Positions 19,059 to 28,057 of a stretch of DNA of 64,000 nucleotides are shown here, in pieces. The DNA lies in the NCBI GenBank assembly GCA_964480725.1, contig CAYZQO010000005.1, positions 1 to 64,000 on the forward strand, given 5' to 3'. A program made the translations under genes and the position numbers. Positions within the stretch are counted from its first letter, which is position 1; each line of letters starts with the position of its first letter. Under the pieces are notes generated by a model. That model searched no databases. It was given only the letters and a program-made list of their open reading frames with translations, and was not told the origin of the DNA. The DNA comes from JAFGBI01 sp964480725 (GTDB lineage: Bacteria > Myxococcota_A > Polyangia > Polyangiales > Polyangiaceae).

Positions 19059-20537
19059 ATGGGAAAGACGACTGGCTTCCAGGAGTTTCCACGGGAAACC
19101 GCTCCCTGTGACGTGCCCCTCGAGCGCATCCGACACCACCGCGAGTTCCAGCTCGTCGCGCCGGACGAGCAGCTCCGCCGCCAGGGCGCGCGGTGCATGG
19201 ACTGCGGAGTTCCGTTCTGTCAGTCGAGCCACGGCTGTCCGATCGACAACCTGATCCCGGAGTGGAACGACCTCGTTTACCGGGGGCGCTGGCGCGAAGC
19301 GCTCGACCGCCTGCACCAGACCAACAACTTCCCGGAGTGGACCGGGCGCGTCTGCCCCGCGCCCTGCGAGGGATCGTGCACGCTCGGGATCAACGAGCCG
19401 CCGGTCACCATCAAGAACATCGAGTGCGCGATCGCAGACCGCGGGTTCGCCGAGGGGTGGATCCTGCCCCGCCCGCCGGAGCGCCGGACCGGCAAGCACG
19501 TCGGCATCGTCGGCTCCGGACCGGCGGGCCTCGCCGCCGCCGACCAGCTCAACAAGGTCGGCCACCGCGTCACCGTGTTCGAGCGCGACGACCGTCTTGG
19601 TGGACTGTTGACCTATGGGATCCCCAACATGAAGCTCGACAAAGACGTCGTCGAGCGGCGCCTGAACCTCCTGCGCGCCCAGGGGATCCATTTCGCGACG
19701 CGGGCCCACGTCGGCGTCAACGTCGATGCCGGGCGGCTCCACGAGGAGTTCGACGCGCTGCTCCTCGCCTGCGGCGCCACGCAACCCCGCGATCTGGCGG
19801 TCCCGGGGCGGCGGCTGGAGGGCGTCCACTTCGCGATGGAGTTCCTGGCGGCAAACACCCGGAGCCTCCTCGACTCGGGGCACCAGGACGGCGACTTCAT
19901 CAGCGCCGCCGACCGGCGTGTCGTCGTCCTCGGCGGCGGGGACACCGGGACGGACTGCATCGCCACCGCGATCCGCCACGGATGCCGCAGCGTGACGAAC
20001 CTGGAGTTGATGCCCGAGCCGCCGCCCCGGCGCGGAGCGGACAACCCCTGGCCGACCTGGCCGCGCATCCTGCGGGTGGACTACGGGCACGCGGAGGCCG
20101 CTGCGCGCTGGGGCGCGGATCCGCGGGAGTTCGGCGTTCTCGCCAAGGAATTCTTGGACGATGGGCGGGGCCGCGTCGGGGCGGTGCGCACCGTTCGCGT
20201 CGCATGGCGGCGGGACGGCACCGGACCGGCGACGATGGCCGAGATCCCTGGCAGCGAGCGGGTGGTCGAGGCGGATCTGGTGCTGCTGGCGATGGGCTTC
20301 CTCGGCCCCCAGCCCGAGCCGGCCGCGGCGCTCGGGGTGGAGCTCGATGCGCGCTCGAGCTACCGGGCAGAGTACGGGCGGTTCGCGACCAACGTCCCCG
20401 GCGTCTTCGCGGCCGGCGACTGCCGGCGCGGACAGAGCCTGGTGGTCTGGGCGATCGCCGAGGGTCGAGGCGCGGCGCACGCCATCGACGCGCACCTGAT
20501 GGGCTCGAGCACCCTGCCCTTCCCCGAGGCCTACTGA
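19059..20537 (+). CDS. gltD: Glutamate synthase, small (beta) subunit
   Basis: 492 residues. The N terminus has the cysteine sets CMDCGVPFC and CPAPCEGSC that bind two 4Fe-4S clusters. A first dinucleotide fold with GSGPAGLAAA (about 150) binds FAD, and GGGDTGTDC (about 290) binds NADPH. It supplies electrons from NADPH to GltB. GAGG precedes the ATG. It ends within an ordinary gap before the unknown gene at 20620. Confidence 0.97.
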   Translation: MGKTTGFQEFPRETAPCDVPLERIRHHREFQLVAPDEQLRRQGARCMDCGVPFCQSSHGCPIDNLIPEWNDLVYRGRWREALDRLHQTNNFPEWTGRVCPAPCEGSCTLGINEPPVTIKNIECAIADRGFAEGWILPRPPERRTGKHVGIVGSGPAGLAAADQLNKVGHRVTVFERDDRLGGLLTYGIPNMKLDKDVVERRLNLLRAQGIHFATRAHVGVNVDAGRLHEEFDALLLACGATQPRDLAVPGRRLEGVHFAMEFLAANTRSLLDSGHQDGDFISAADRRVVVLGGGDTGTDCIATAIRHGCRSVTNLELMPEPPPRRGADNPWPTWPRILRVDYGHAEAAARWGADPREFGVLAKEFLDDGRGRVGAVRTVRVAWRRDGTGPATMAEIPGSERVVEADLVLLAMGFLGPQPEPAAALGVELDARSSYRAEYGRFATNVPGVFAAGDCRRGQSLVVWAIAEGRGAAHAIDAHLMGSSTLPFPEAY

Positions 20538-20619
20538 GCCGCGTACCGAGCGGCGTGCCGAGACGGCGCTCGTCCCCGTGACGCGCCGCCGGGCTGGCGG
20601 AAGCGGTGTCGCTCGTGAG

Positions 20620-21348
20620 ATGCTTTGGGGTGGTGCCAAGTTGACCCGCGATCCAAACGCCAGCCCGCCGCCCGGTGGGAGCACCCCGCCCGGGGACGAG
20701 GCTGGTCAGCGTCGGCCCGGCTCCCCCCCACCGCGGGTCGCGCGAGCGCCGCGGGGGTCCGCGCCCGAGGTTGCGACGAGCTACGCGGTCGTGGGCCGGC
20801 AGACGCTGGCGGCCATCACGGCCGAGCTCGTGACCGTCCGCGACGACGACGCGCCGGAGATCGAGGTCGGGCAGTCCTTGGCCGGTCGGGAGACGCTGGC
20901 GGCGATCGCGGCGGAGCTGTTGCCCCCCACCCGACCGCGGCGCCGCACGCTCGGATTCGACGAGGCGCGGCCCCTCGCGGACGGCGTGCGCCCAACCACC
21001 GTCGAGACGCTCGAGGCGACGACGCCGCCCGGCCCGTCCCCGACGGGCAGCACCCGCAGCGGTGAGGTCGCGGCACGAGGCCGGACCGGCGCCCCCCCCG
21101 CAGCGGCTGGCGTCGTCCCGAGCGGCGGCGAGGCGTTCGAGATCCACGAAATGGTCACCTTCGTCGTGCGCGGCGACCTGTCCCGTCTGGCCTCGGAGCG
21201 CGTGCGCCGCGACTTCGTGCGTGAGCACCTCGCGCACCGGCTGCCCGTCGCGTCCCTCGACGCGGTCGATCGCATCGACGTGACACCGTGGACCGTCAAG
21301 GGCACCGTCGTCGTGCGCGTCTGGTGCCGTGTCTCGCCACCACGCTGA
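20620..21348 (+). CDS. Protein of unknown function with duplicated TLAAI-AEL motif
   Basis: About 242 residues, no family recognised. The first third is Pro/Gly/Arg-rich. A short motif occurs twice, RQTLAAITAEL and RETLAAIAAEL, each beside an acidic patch, which argues that this frame is the real one. The last 70 residues (FEIHEMVTFVVRGDLSRLASERVRRDFVREHL to VRVWCRVSPPR) look like a small alpha/beta domain. No signal peptide. A TTG at 20641 behind GGGGTGG is an alternative start, giving MTRDPN. It lies in the same direction as gltBD and the next gene, but with gaps of 80-240 bases. Confidence 0.62.
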   Translation: MLWGGAKLTRDPNASPPPGGSTPPGDEAGQRRPGSPPPRVARAPRGSAPEVATSYAVVGRQTLAAITAELVTVRDDDAPEIEVGQSLAGRETLAAIAAELLPPTRPRRRTLGFDEARPLADGVRPTTVETLEATTPPGPSPTGSTRSGEVAARGRTGAPPAAAGVVPSGGEAFEIHEMVTFVVRGDLSRLASERVRRDFVREHLAHRLPVASLDAVDRIDVTPWTVKGTVVVRVWCRVSPPR

Positions 21349-21592
21349 GCCCCGGACGCCGCCCAGAGCACCGACCGGATTGCCAACGGCGTCGGCGAGG
21401 GTCGTGGTCCGGGCTCCCGCGCGCCGATCGGCGCCGCCTTCGGTGGCCCGGTCCTCCCGGCCGGAGAGCCCGCCGCCGACACCAAGGCGAGAATCCCGCG
21501 CGAACGTGCGCCGGGGCGGCTATAGTGCCCCCCGCCGGCCACCGATTCTCCCCCTCGGGTCCGGAGCGGTCGCCGCCCTCCCGCCCGCTGCG

Positions 21593-23455
21593 ATGAACGT
21601 CTCGTGCCCTAGCTGCCCGGCCAAGTACGTGGTGCCGGACGCGAAGATTCGCGGCCGCCGGCTGCGCATGGTGTGCAGGCACTGCGGCAGGCCGTTCGTC
21701 GTGGACGGCACGGCGCTCCCGGAGGAGCGACCGGATCCCACGATGGACCCGGTCTGGGTGGTGATGGTCAACGACCGCGACGCGACCCAGATGTCGGCGC
21801 GGCAGCTGGTCGAGCTCTACGCCATCGGGGCCATCCACTCCCGAACCGCGGTCTGGCGGACGGGCGCGACGGAGTACCGGACGGCCTTCGATTTCCCGGA
21901 GCTCGCGGCTGCGCTGGCGGCCCGCGGCCTCCAGCCCACCGCCGGAGCCGAGGGCTCGTCCTCGCCCGGCGGATTCGACGCCGACGAGGCCACGGTCGTC
22001 GGGTACGTCTCCCAGGGAGGCTTCGTCCACGGCCTGCGCCCGCGGACCGACGAGAGCGAGGAGTTCGACGACGAAGCGACCGTCGCCGTGCCCCGCGGCA
22101 CGGCGCTGGCGCACTTTCTCGACGACGGTTGGGGGTCGGAGGGCGACGACTCGTCGGAGGACGAGCGAACCGTGACCGGCGATCCGCGGACCTTTGCCGC
22201 CCATGCGGCCGACTACGACGACGACGATGACCCGGAGCTCGGCGTGGCCCGACTCCCCTCGGAGCTCGCCGCCCGCGATCGGCAGGCCTCGATCCTCATC
22301 GCACCCAACTCGGGCGAGGAGGCGGACTCCCGCTGGGAGGCGCAGCCACGGCTCCCCGACGGGAGCGCCACGGTCCGCGCCACGACGCCGGGCGCACCGC
22401 GCTGGGCGGGCGCGGTCGGCGCCTCGGCGGTGTCGACGCCACGGGTCCCCCTCCCCGCTGCCGGGACGCCGGCGATGGCGGCGCGCGCACCGCTGCCCGC
22501 GGCGGGTGCGCCAGCAACGCAACAGCAGCCCTCTCACCCGAACTGGTCCCGCGGCACCAGCCAGCCCCCGCCGCCCGCGGAGTTGCCGTCCCGTCCTTCG
22601 CAGCGACCCCCGGCCCCCGCGGCGCGTACCACGGAGGGGCGCCCCGCGCCCTCGGGCTCCCCCCTGCGCTCGTCGAGCGAGTCGCGCATCCCGCTACCGC
22701 CCGCGGTGATCCCGCCACCACCGGTGGGGGGTGTCCCGACCACGGCGCGCTCCTCCCGTTCGAGCTTGCCACCCGGGGCCGGCTCCGAGCCCGCCCCGGC
22801 GTCGTCCTCGCGCATGAGCGCGACGCCCGGCTTGCCGCCACCACCCTCGTCGCGGCCCCAGCCTCGACCGCCAGCGGCATCGACCGACGATCTCGACGAC
22901 GATCTGTTCGCGCCCAGCCGACGCCGGGCGAAGCGCCGGGCGTTGCTCAGGCGCTCGGCGCTGCTCGTCGTGCTCGCCGCCCTACTGGCTTTGGTCAGCG
23001 TCTACCTTTACGATCGCAGCCTCCTGGTTGCCGCCTTCCCTGGGCTTCCCGGGGTCGTCCCCGCGCTCTTCCCGGCGCCGCCCCCGCCCCTCATCGCGAC
23101 GACCACCACAACCGCCGTGGCGCCCCCCCCTCGCCCGTCGGCCTCCGCCGGGCCGCCGAGCTCGGCGAGCGCAGCGCCGGTGGCGACCGAGCCGTTCGAC
23201 CGCCGCGAGGCGGTCGCTGCGCTGGCCATCGCCGCCGAGTCCGCGCGGGTCTGCTACGACCCCGCCACGCGCGTCCTCGGCGGGATGGTGATCGCCACCT
23301 TCGCCTCGTCGGGTCAGGTCACCAAGGTCGACCCTCGCGGTCCGCTCGCGGGGTCGCCGGTGGGCGACTGCGTCGCCCGGATCTTCGAACGAGTGAGGAT
23401 CGCGCCCTTCCTCGGGGACCCCGTCCCCGTCGCGCAGCAGGTGTCGCTCCGCTGA
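21593..23455 (+). CDS. AgmX/TonB-like membrane protein with zinc ribbon and GYF-like domain
   Basis: 620 residues. It opens with an MJ0042-type zinc ribbon (CPSC at 5-8 and CRHC near 31), then a GYF_2-like domain (PVWVVMVNDRDATQMSARQLVELY, about 53-100). A long Pro/Ser/acidic linker follows, then one membrane helix (ALLVVLAALLALVSVYLY, about 462-480) and a C-terminal domain with ESARVCYDP and ATFASSGQVTKVD similar to the C termini of myxobacterial AgmX/TonB-like proteins. The ribbon side should be cytoplasmic and the last domain periplasmic, linking the two compartments. AgmX is tied to gliding/adventurous motility; that role is inference here. Confidence 0.8.
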   Translation: MNVSCPSCPAKYVVPDAKIRGRRLRMVCRHCGRPFVVDGTALPEERPDPTMDPVWVVMVNDRDATQMSARQLVELYAIGAIHSRTAVWRTGATEYRTAFDFPELAAALAARGLQPTAGAEGSSSPGGFDADEATVVGYVSQGGFVHGLRPRTDESEEFDDEATVAVPRGTALAHFLDDGWGSEGDDSSEDERTVTGDPRTFAAHAADYDDDDDPELGVARLPSELAARDRQASILIAPNSGEEADSRWEAQPRLPDGSATVRATTPGAPRWAGAVGASAVSTPRVPLPAAGTPAMAARAPLPAAGAPATQQQPSHPNWSRGTSQPPPPAELPSRPSQRPPAPAARTTEGRPAPSGSPLRSSSESRIPLPPAVIPPPPVGGVPTTARSSRSSLPPGAGSEPAPASSSRMSATPGLPPPPSSRPQPRPPAASTDDLDDDLFAPSRRRAKRRALLRRSALLVVLAALLALVSVYLYDRSLLVAAFPGLPGVVPALFPAPPPPLIATTTTTAVAPPPRPSASAGPPSSASAAPVATEPFDRREAVAALAIAAESARVCYDPATRVLGGMVIATFASSGQVTKVDPRGPLAGSPVGDCVARIFERVRIAPFLGDPVPVAQQVSLR

Positions 23456-23497
23456 CACCTCCGTTCGCGGATCCCTGACGCCCGCGGCGAGCCGCGC

Positions 23498-25150
23498 TCA
23501 CCGGTGGATGGACAGAATGGTCCCCTCGCCGACGGCGTCCGACCGGAAGGCCGCGTGCCAGTGCTCGGGCACCTCCGGCGCCGCCCACAGGAAGACAAAG
23601 CGCGCGTCGATCGGCGCCAGGTTGATGCAGCCGTGCGAGCGGACGTGCCCGAAGTCGTCGTGCCAGTAGGCGCCATGCAGCGCGTAGCCGCCCTTGAAGT
23701 ACATGACCCAGGGGACGTCCCGGAGCTCGAACTCGTGATCGGCGACGTCCGAGTCCATGGTCGTCGTGACGTGCTTCTCGAAGATCCGGAAGGTGCCCTG
23801 CGGCGTACTCAGCGTCGTCTTGGGGTCACCCAGGCCGTCCTTGCCGGTGGAGACGAGCGTGGCGTAGACCGGCTCGTCTCCCTCCCACAGGACGAGCGTC
23901 TGGCTGACGATGGAGACGTCGATCCAGCGGACCCCCTTGCGAGCCCAAGAGGGGAGCGTGCTCGGCTTCGCGGCGGTCTTCAGATCGCTCGACCGCAGCC
24001 AGCGCTTGTCGCGCGTCTCGACCATCCGCGTGCCCTGGATCTCCCGGACGGTCCCGGTCAGCGGGATCAACTCGCGCCAGCGGAGGCGCTCCCCCGCGCG
24101 GAGGCGGCCGTCCTCGAGCTTCCAGTACGTCGCACCCGCCTTGCGCGCGAACGCGACCGGCAACCCGACGTCGCGCAGCGAGGCCCCGTGGAACGGCGAC
24201 CCCGAGTCGGCCTTGAGCTTGTCGGCGGGCAGCAGGCGCGCGTCGGTGGAGATGGCGAAGCGCCGCCCCTGCGCGGCCTCGCCCGCCACGAAGGTCCCGA
24301 TCAACGCCATCCCTGCGTGCCGCTTGAAGCGGTCGGCGATCACCGCGTAGGGCGGCGCCTGATAGCTCGACAGGTTCGGGATGCGCCGCTCGCCGTCCGC
24401 GAGCCACCAGGGCACCGAGTCGTTGCCGTTGCCGCCGTAGCGCACGCTCATGTCCATCGGTCGAGCGTGGTCCGGGATGGCCCCCTTCGCGTAGCCCCGT
24501 TCGTCCAGCGGGACGTCGTTGGCACCCACGGTGAGGGCGTCCCACTTGTCCTTGAGCTTCTGGTAGCTCCTGAGGTGCCGCTCGAGCCTCATCTCGTACT
24601 GGAGCTGCTCGGCCTTGGTCGGGATCCGGAGGTAGTTGGGCCCGATCGCCCGCGCGAAGGCGTACTTGTAGGGCATGGGCTGCGAACGGTCGGGCTCGAC
24701 CTGGATCGCGCGCGCCACCGGGTGGTCGAGCTTGATGGTCGCGTCCTTGCCCGCACACACGAACCCCACCGGGCGAACGGCGTACCAGCCGTCGGGACAC
24801 CCTTCGTGGCTCACGGGCCGCTCGGAGCGCGCGACCCGCGCGCCAACGCGCAAATACCCGATCGCCTCGGCATGGCTGTCCGGCCGGGGTTGGATCGGCA
24901 CCTTCATCGCCACCGGCGCGAGCCGCGGACCGTCGGCGGGCGGAACCGGCACGAGCTCCCAGGGGTCGGCCTCCACCTTGACGCCACCGTTCTCCGGCTT
25001 GGCCTTGGCCGCAGCCGGAGCCTCCTTTCCCAGGATCTCGGCGCTGCGCTCACAAGCCGGGAGCGCCACCACGCCGAGCGCCGCCAGGGCGACCCCCGCC
25101 CTCCGAGCCCAACCCCTGGCCCAGGCCACCACCTCGTGGGGATCTTCCAT
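23498..25150 (-). CDS. L,D-transpeptidase (YkuD) lipoprotein
   Basis: 550 residues. The signal peptide ends at ALPAC (Cys about 33), a lipobox. The C-terminal catalytic domain has the complete YkuD signature HGAYWHDDFGHVRSHGCINL (catalytic Cys in SHGCIN); it should cross-link peptidoglycan or attach proteins to it. The middle holds about 350 residues with SH3-like segments (IGYLRVGARVARSE, CPDGWYAVRPVGFVC). The start is uncertain because no good Shine-Dalgarno precedes ATG 25150. Ends 42 bases from the AgmX-like gene, convergent. Confidence 0.9.
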   Translation of the reverse strand: MEDPHEVVAWARGWARRAGVALAALGVVALPACERSAEILGKEAPAAAKAKPENGGVKVEADPWELVPVPPADGPRLAPVAMKVPIQPRPDSHAEAIGYLRVGARVARSERPVSHEGCPDGWYAVRPVGFVCAGKDATIKLDHPVARAIQVEPDRSQPMPYKYAFARAIGPNYLRIPTKAEQLQYEMRLERHLRSYQKLKDKWDALTVGANDVPLDERGYAKGAIPDHARPMDMSVRYGGNGNDSVPWWLADGERRIPNLSSYQAPPYAVIADRFKRHAGMALIGTFVAGEAAQGRRFAISTDARLLPADKLKADSGSPFHGASLRDVGLPVAFARKAGATYWKLEDGRLRAGERLRWRELIPLTGTVREIQGTRMVETRDKRWLRSSDLKTAAKPSTLPSWARKGVRWIDVSIVSQTLVLWEGDEPVYATLVSTGKDGLGDPKTTLSTPQGTFRIFEKHVTTTMDSDVADHEFELRDVPWVMYFKGGYALHGAYWHDDFGHVRSHGCINLAPIDARFVFLWAAPEVPEHWHAAFRSDAVGEGTILSIHR

Positions 25151-25293
25151 CAAGGAGGGTCCATGCCAAACGCCGGGCAAACGGCCCAGAAATCGGCGAC
25201 GCCCGCCGGCGACCCAGGAGTGCTCCCCGCCGCCCCCCCCGGGGCGAGGCCAGCCTCACCCGCCAACGGCGCGCGCGGGACGGCGACGACGCC

Positions 25294-25323
25294 TTGATCC
25301 GGCCTGCTGGCACACGATATGAA
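25294..25323 (+). promoter_or_regulatory. Candidate promoter of the SCP2-pheA pair
   Basis: TTGATC at 25294 and TATGAA at 25318, separated by 18 bases, 63 bases upstream of the SCP2 start. It is the only AT-leaning stretch in the gap. Confidence 0.45.
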
Positions 25324-25385
25324 GCGGTCCTTTCCGGCGAGGCCGCAGCCCCCCGCGGCGCGCCGCCCACAAGGAGGGATCGCGC

Positions 25386-25712
25386 ATGGCCACGGTGCAG
25401 GAGCTCATCGACGACGCAAGGGCCAAGCTGGTGGCGAACGCCAAGCTCGCGGCGGAGATCGGGGCCGTCTACAAGTTCGTGCTCACCGGGGAAGGCGGTG
25501 GGACCTACCTCTTCCGCCTCGAGGCGACCCCCTCGGTCACCGCCGGCGATGGGGCAGCGGCCTGCACCATCGTGATGAGTGCCGAGGACTACGTGGCGAT
25601 GCGCGAGCGCCGCGTGACCGCGCAGGAGCTGTTCTTCTCCGAGCGCCTCAAGGTCGAGGGCGACCTCGGCCTGGCGATGAAGCTCCAGGCACTGAACGAC
25701 CTCGTGGGCTAG
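25386..25712 (+). CDS. SCP2 sterol-binding domain protein
   Basis: 108 residues, a single SCP2 domain: VYKFVLTGEGGGTYLFRLE, CTIVMSAEDYVAMRE and FFSERLKVEGDLGLAMKL are the characteristic segments of this hydrophobic-ligand-binding fold. AAGGAGG lies ten bases before the ATG. pheA begins eight bases after its stop, so both are probably on one message, although no functional link between them is known. Confidence 0.92.
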   Translation: MATVQELIDDARAKLVANAKLAAEIGAVYKFVLTGEGGGTYLFRLEATPSVTAGDGAAACTIVMSAEDYVAMRERRVTAQELFFSERLKVEGDLGLAMKLQALNDLVG

Positions 25713-25720
25713 CCGAACCC

Positions 25721-26800
25721 ATGGAGCTCGAGGATCTCCGCCGCCGCATCGATGCGCTCGACGACCGTCTCCTCGAGCTGCTCGAGGAGCGCGCGCGGGT
25801 GGTCGCCGAGGCCTTCACGGAGAAGCGGAGCCGCGGGCTGCCCCTCCACGATCCGCGCCGGGAGCAGCAGGTGCTCGCGCGGCTCGAGCAAGCGCAGACG
25901 GAGCGCCCCGGGGCAGTCTTTCCGGCCCGGGCGGTGCGACCGCTGTTCCGCGAGGTCCTGAGCGCCTGCCTGTCGGTCCACGCCGAGCTCGAGGTCGCCT
26001 ACCTGGGGCCGCCCGGGACGCACTCGCACGCGGCCGCGCAGGCCGTGTTCGGGCTCGCGGCCCGCTACGTGAGCGCGGCGACGATCCCGGCCGTCTTCGA
26101 CGCGGTCACCCGGCGAAGCGCCGAGGTCGGCGTCGTCCCCATCGAGAATTCGACGGAGGGTGGCGTCGGGTACACCCTCGACAGCCTGCTCGAGTCGTCG
26201 CTCTCGATCCGGAGCGAGCTGGTGGTCGACGTCACCCAGTCCCTGGTGGGGCAGAACGAGGATCTCGCGGTCATCGAACGCGTCTACTCGCACCCTCAGG
26301 CGCTCCCCCAATGCCGGCAGTGGCTCGCGCGCAACCTGCCCAACGCGCAGCTCGTGGCCTCCACCTCCACCGCAAACGCGGCGCGCGAGGCGGCCAACGA
26401 CCCGGCCGCAGCGGCGATCGCCACCCGTCTGGCGGCCGAGATCTACGGGCTCCGGGTCCTGCGCGAGGGGATCCAGGACCGCAGCGACAACTCCACCCGG
26501 TTCGTCGTGATCGGCGCGACCGACGCAGAACCCACTGGCGACGACAAGACGACGCTGGTCTTCGGCACCCCGCACGAGCGGGGAGCGCTCAAGCACGTCC
26601 TCGAGATCCTCCACGCGGAGGGGCTGAACATGACGCGGATCGAATCACGCCCGCGGCCGGGCGGCGAGCGCTGGCAGTACGTCTTCTTCACCGACGTCGT
26701 TGGCCACCGCTCGGACGCCCCCGTCGCGCGCGCTCTCGAGCGGCTCGCGCAAGCCTGCGCCTTCGTCAAGGTGCTCGGCAGCTATCCGCGTGCGCCTTGA
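25721..26800 (+). CDS. pheA: Bifunctional chorismate mutase/prephenate dehydratase (P-protein)
   Basis: 359 residues in the classical order. AroQ-type chorismate mutase (about 1-85: LRRRIDALDDRLLELLEERA); prephenate dehydratase (about 90-270) with YLGPPGTHSH, PIENSTEGGVG and the catalytic NSTRFVVI; then an ACT domain with RGALKHVLEIL and ESRPRPGG, which should bind phenylalanine for feedback inhibition. It makes phenylpyruvate from chorismate. A second prephenate dehydratase lies 9 kb downstream, fused to DAHP synthase. Confidence 0.97.
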   Translation: MELEDLRRRIDALDDRLLELLEERARVVAEAFTEKRSRGLPLHDPRREQQVLARLEQAQTERPGAVFPARAVRPLFREVLSACLSVHAELEVAYLGPPGTHSHAAAQAVFGLAARYVSAATIPAVFDAVTRRSAEVGVVPIENSTEGGVGYTLDSLLESSLSIRSELVVDVTQSLVGQNEDLAVIERVYSHPQALPQCRQWLARNLPNAQLVASTSTANAAREAANDPAAAAIATRLAAEIYGLRVLREGIQDRSDNSTRFVVIGATDAEPTGDDKTTLVFGTPHERGALKHVLEILHAEGLNMTRIESRPRPGGERWQYVFFTDVVGHRSDAPVARALERLAQACAFVKVLGSYPRAP

Positions 26801-26828
26801 GCCACCAGGGCGCAATCCCTCGCGATCC

Positions 26829-26846
26829 CGCCGGTTTCCCGGTGGC
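26829..26846 (+). terminator. Stem-loop after pheA
   Basis: CCGCCGG and CCGGTGG pair with one G-U around TTTC. It can be extended by an outer pair, GAGCCACC at 26799 with GGTGGCTC at 26841, as an alternative fold. There is no U tract, so it is a weak candidate for termination. Confidence 0.4.
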
Positions 26847-26860
26847 TCCCGTCGAGCCCC

Positions 26861-26890
26861 CTGACGGCGTGCCTCTGGATGCTGTAGTAT
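26861..26890 (+). promoter_or_regulatory. Candidate promoter of the FHA gene
   Basis: CTGACG at 26861-26866 and TAGTAT at 26885-26890 with an 18-base gap, 84 bases ahead of the GTG start. Confidence 0.4.
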
Positions 26891-26974
26891 CGGGGTGGTT
26901 GGGTTTTCAACAGAGGTTCTCGGCGCCCCCGGTGTTCGAGAGCCACCCGAAGAGCGAACGGCACCCCGAGCCCC

Positions 26975-27943
26975 GTGTCCAAGGAGCACTCCCCGGCCGC
27001 GAGCGGTCAGATCGAGCCCCCGGCATCGGGCGGTGACCAGGTCGCGCTGTCTCCCTACGTGTTGATCGTCACCTCGCCGGGCATGACGGAGGAGGTCGAC
27101 CTGTTCGAGGGGCTGACCGTCATCGGGCGCGGCGCCGAGGCCCACCTCATCCTCGATCACCCCCTGGTGTCGCGGCGTCACGCGGCGCTGCAGGTGACGG
27201 GGGCGCGGGTGCAGCTCCGCGATCTGGGCAGCCGCAACGGGGTGCTCGTCAACGGACGACCGCTGACCGAACCTGCCGAGCTCGGCCCTGGCGATCGGTT
27301 CCGCGTCGGCGACGTCGACTTCGAGCTCGTCGGCGTGTCCCGCGAGCGCGCGTTCAAGCAGCGGAGCGAGCTTCGGCGTGCGCAGACGCTGGCGCTAGAG
27401 ACGGTCTACGTCGATCTCGAGGCGCAGCGCACGGGCCAGGCTGGTGCGGGGCAAGCCACCCATCCAGCCGGGGCGCCGATCCCATCCTCTCGCCCCGATG
27501 AGGACGAGGCGACCCGCCAGGCGCACGTCCTCGAGATCGTCGGTCCCGTCGCGACCAAGGCGCTGGGCCTGGGGCGAGGCGAGGAAGCGGCGCGGCTCCT
27601 GGCCGGGCCCCTGCAGCACCTGGCCGAAGGCGCGCAGCGCGGGCAGCGGCTCTCGCGCGAGGTGGCCCACTTGGCCGCGGAGCTGGCAACGCTGTTGGCC
27701 GAGGCAACCCTCGATCCCCGGTGGGTGGCGGTCCCCTTGCATATTTTCATCGCTGAACGTCGGCCCCTGCCGCTCCCCGCGATCGATCGCCTCTTCGGCG
27801 TGATGCGACGCCTTCCCGGCGTGCACCGCGCGCTCCTGGACGAATACGTCCGGATGCTCCAGGCCAGAAAGGACACGCTCTCGCCCGCCGAGCGGTTCGC
27901 CCTGCAGCGGCTGGAGGGTCTCGCGCGGGTCGCGGCCCTCTAG
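26975..27943 (+). CDS. FHA-domain protein
   Basis: 322 residues. The FHA domain (about 25-115) has TVIGRGAEAHLILDHPLVSRRHAAL and DLGSRNGVLVNGR, with the conserved Gly-Arg, Ser-x-x-His and Ser-Arg-Asn residues that bind phosphothreonine. The remaining 200 residues are helical with no recognised family (LARARKDTLSPAERFALQRLEGLA-like end). It may read the output of Ser/Thr kinases such as that at 49294-50481, but no neighbour shows which. GTG start with AAGGAG inside the gene rather than before it. Confidence 0.9.
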   Translation: MSKEHSPAASGQIEPPASGGDQVALSPYVLIVTSPGMTEEVDLFEGLTVIGRGAEAHLILDHPLVSRRHAALQVTGARVQLRDLGSRNGVLVNGRPLTEPAELGPGDRFRVGDVDFELVGVSRERAFKQRSELRRAQTLALETVYVDLEAQRTGQAGAGQATHPAGAPIPSSRPDEDEATRQAHVLEIVGPVATKALGLGRGEEAARLLAGPLQHLAEGAQRGQRLSREVAHLAAELATLLAEATLDPRWVAVPLHIFIAERRPLPLPAIDRLFGVMRRLPGVHRALLDEYVRMLQARKDTLSPAERFALQRLEGLARVAAL

Positions 27944-28057
27944 GCTGGTTGCTCCCGGCGCGCCGCGGTCGACGAGCGCCGCGCGCTTCTGGTCGCGCGC
28001 GCCTTGTGGTAACGACGCCGCGTGAGACGGCGACGCGGGGCCTCGGGGCGCGGCTCG

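Noticed and set aside
14291..19198. Open frame of more than 1600 codons antisense to gltB
   Set aside because: It is the mirror frame of a highly conserved gene in GC-rich DNA. Its translation has no recognisable domain, while gltB matches its family throughout.
25150..25180. AGGAGGG near 25156 as ribosome binding site
   Set aside because: It is on the plus strand, whereas the L,D-transpeptidase gene starts on the minus strand; no plus gene begins there.
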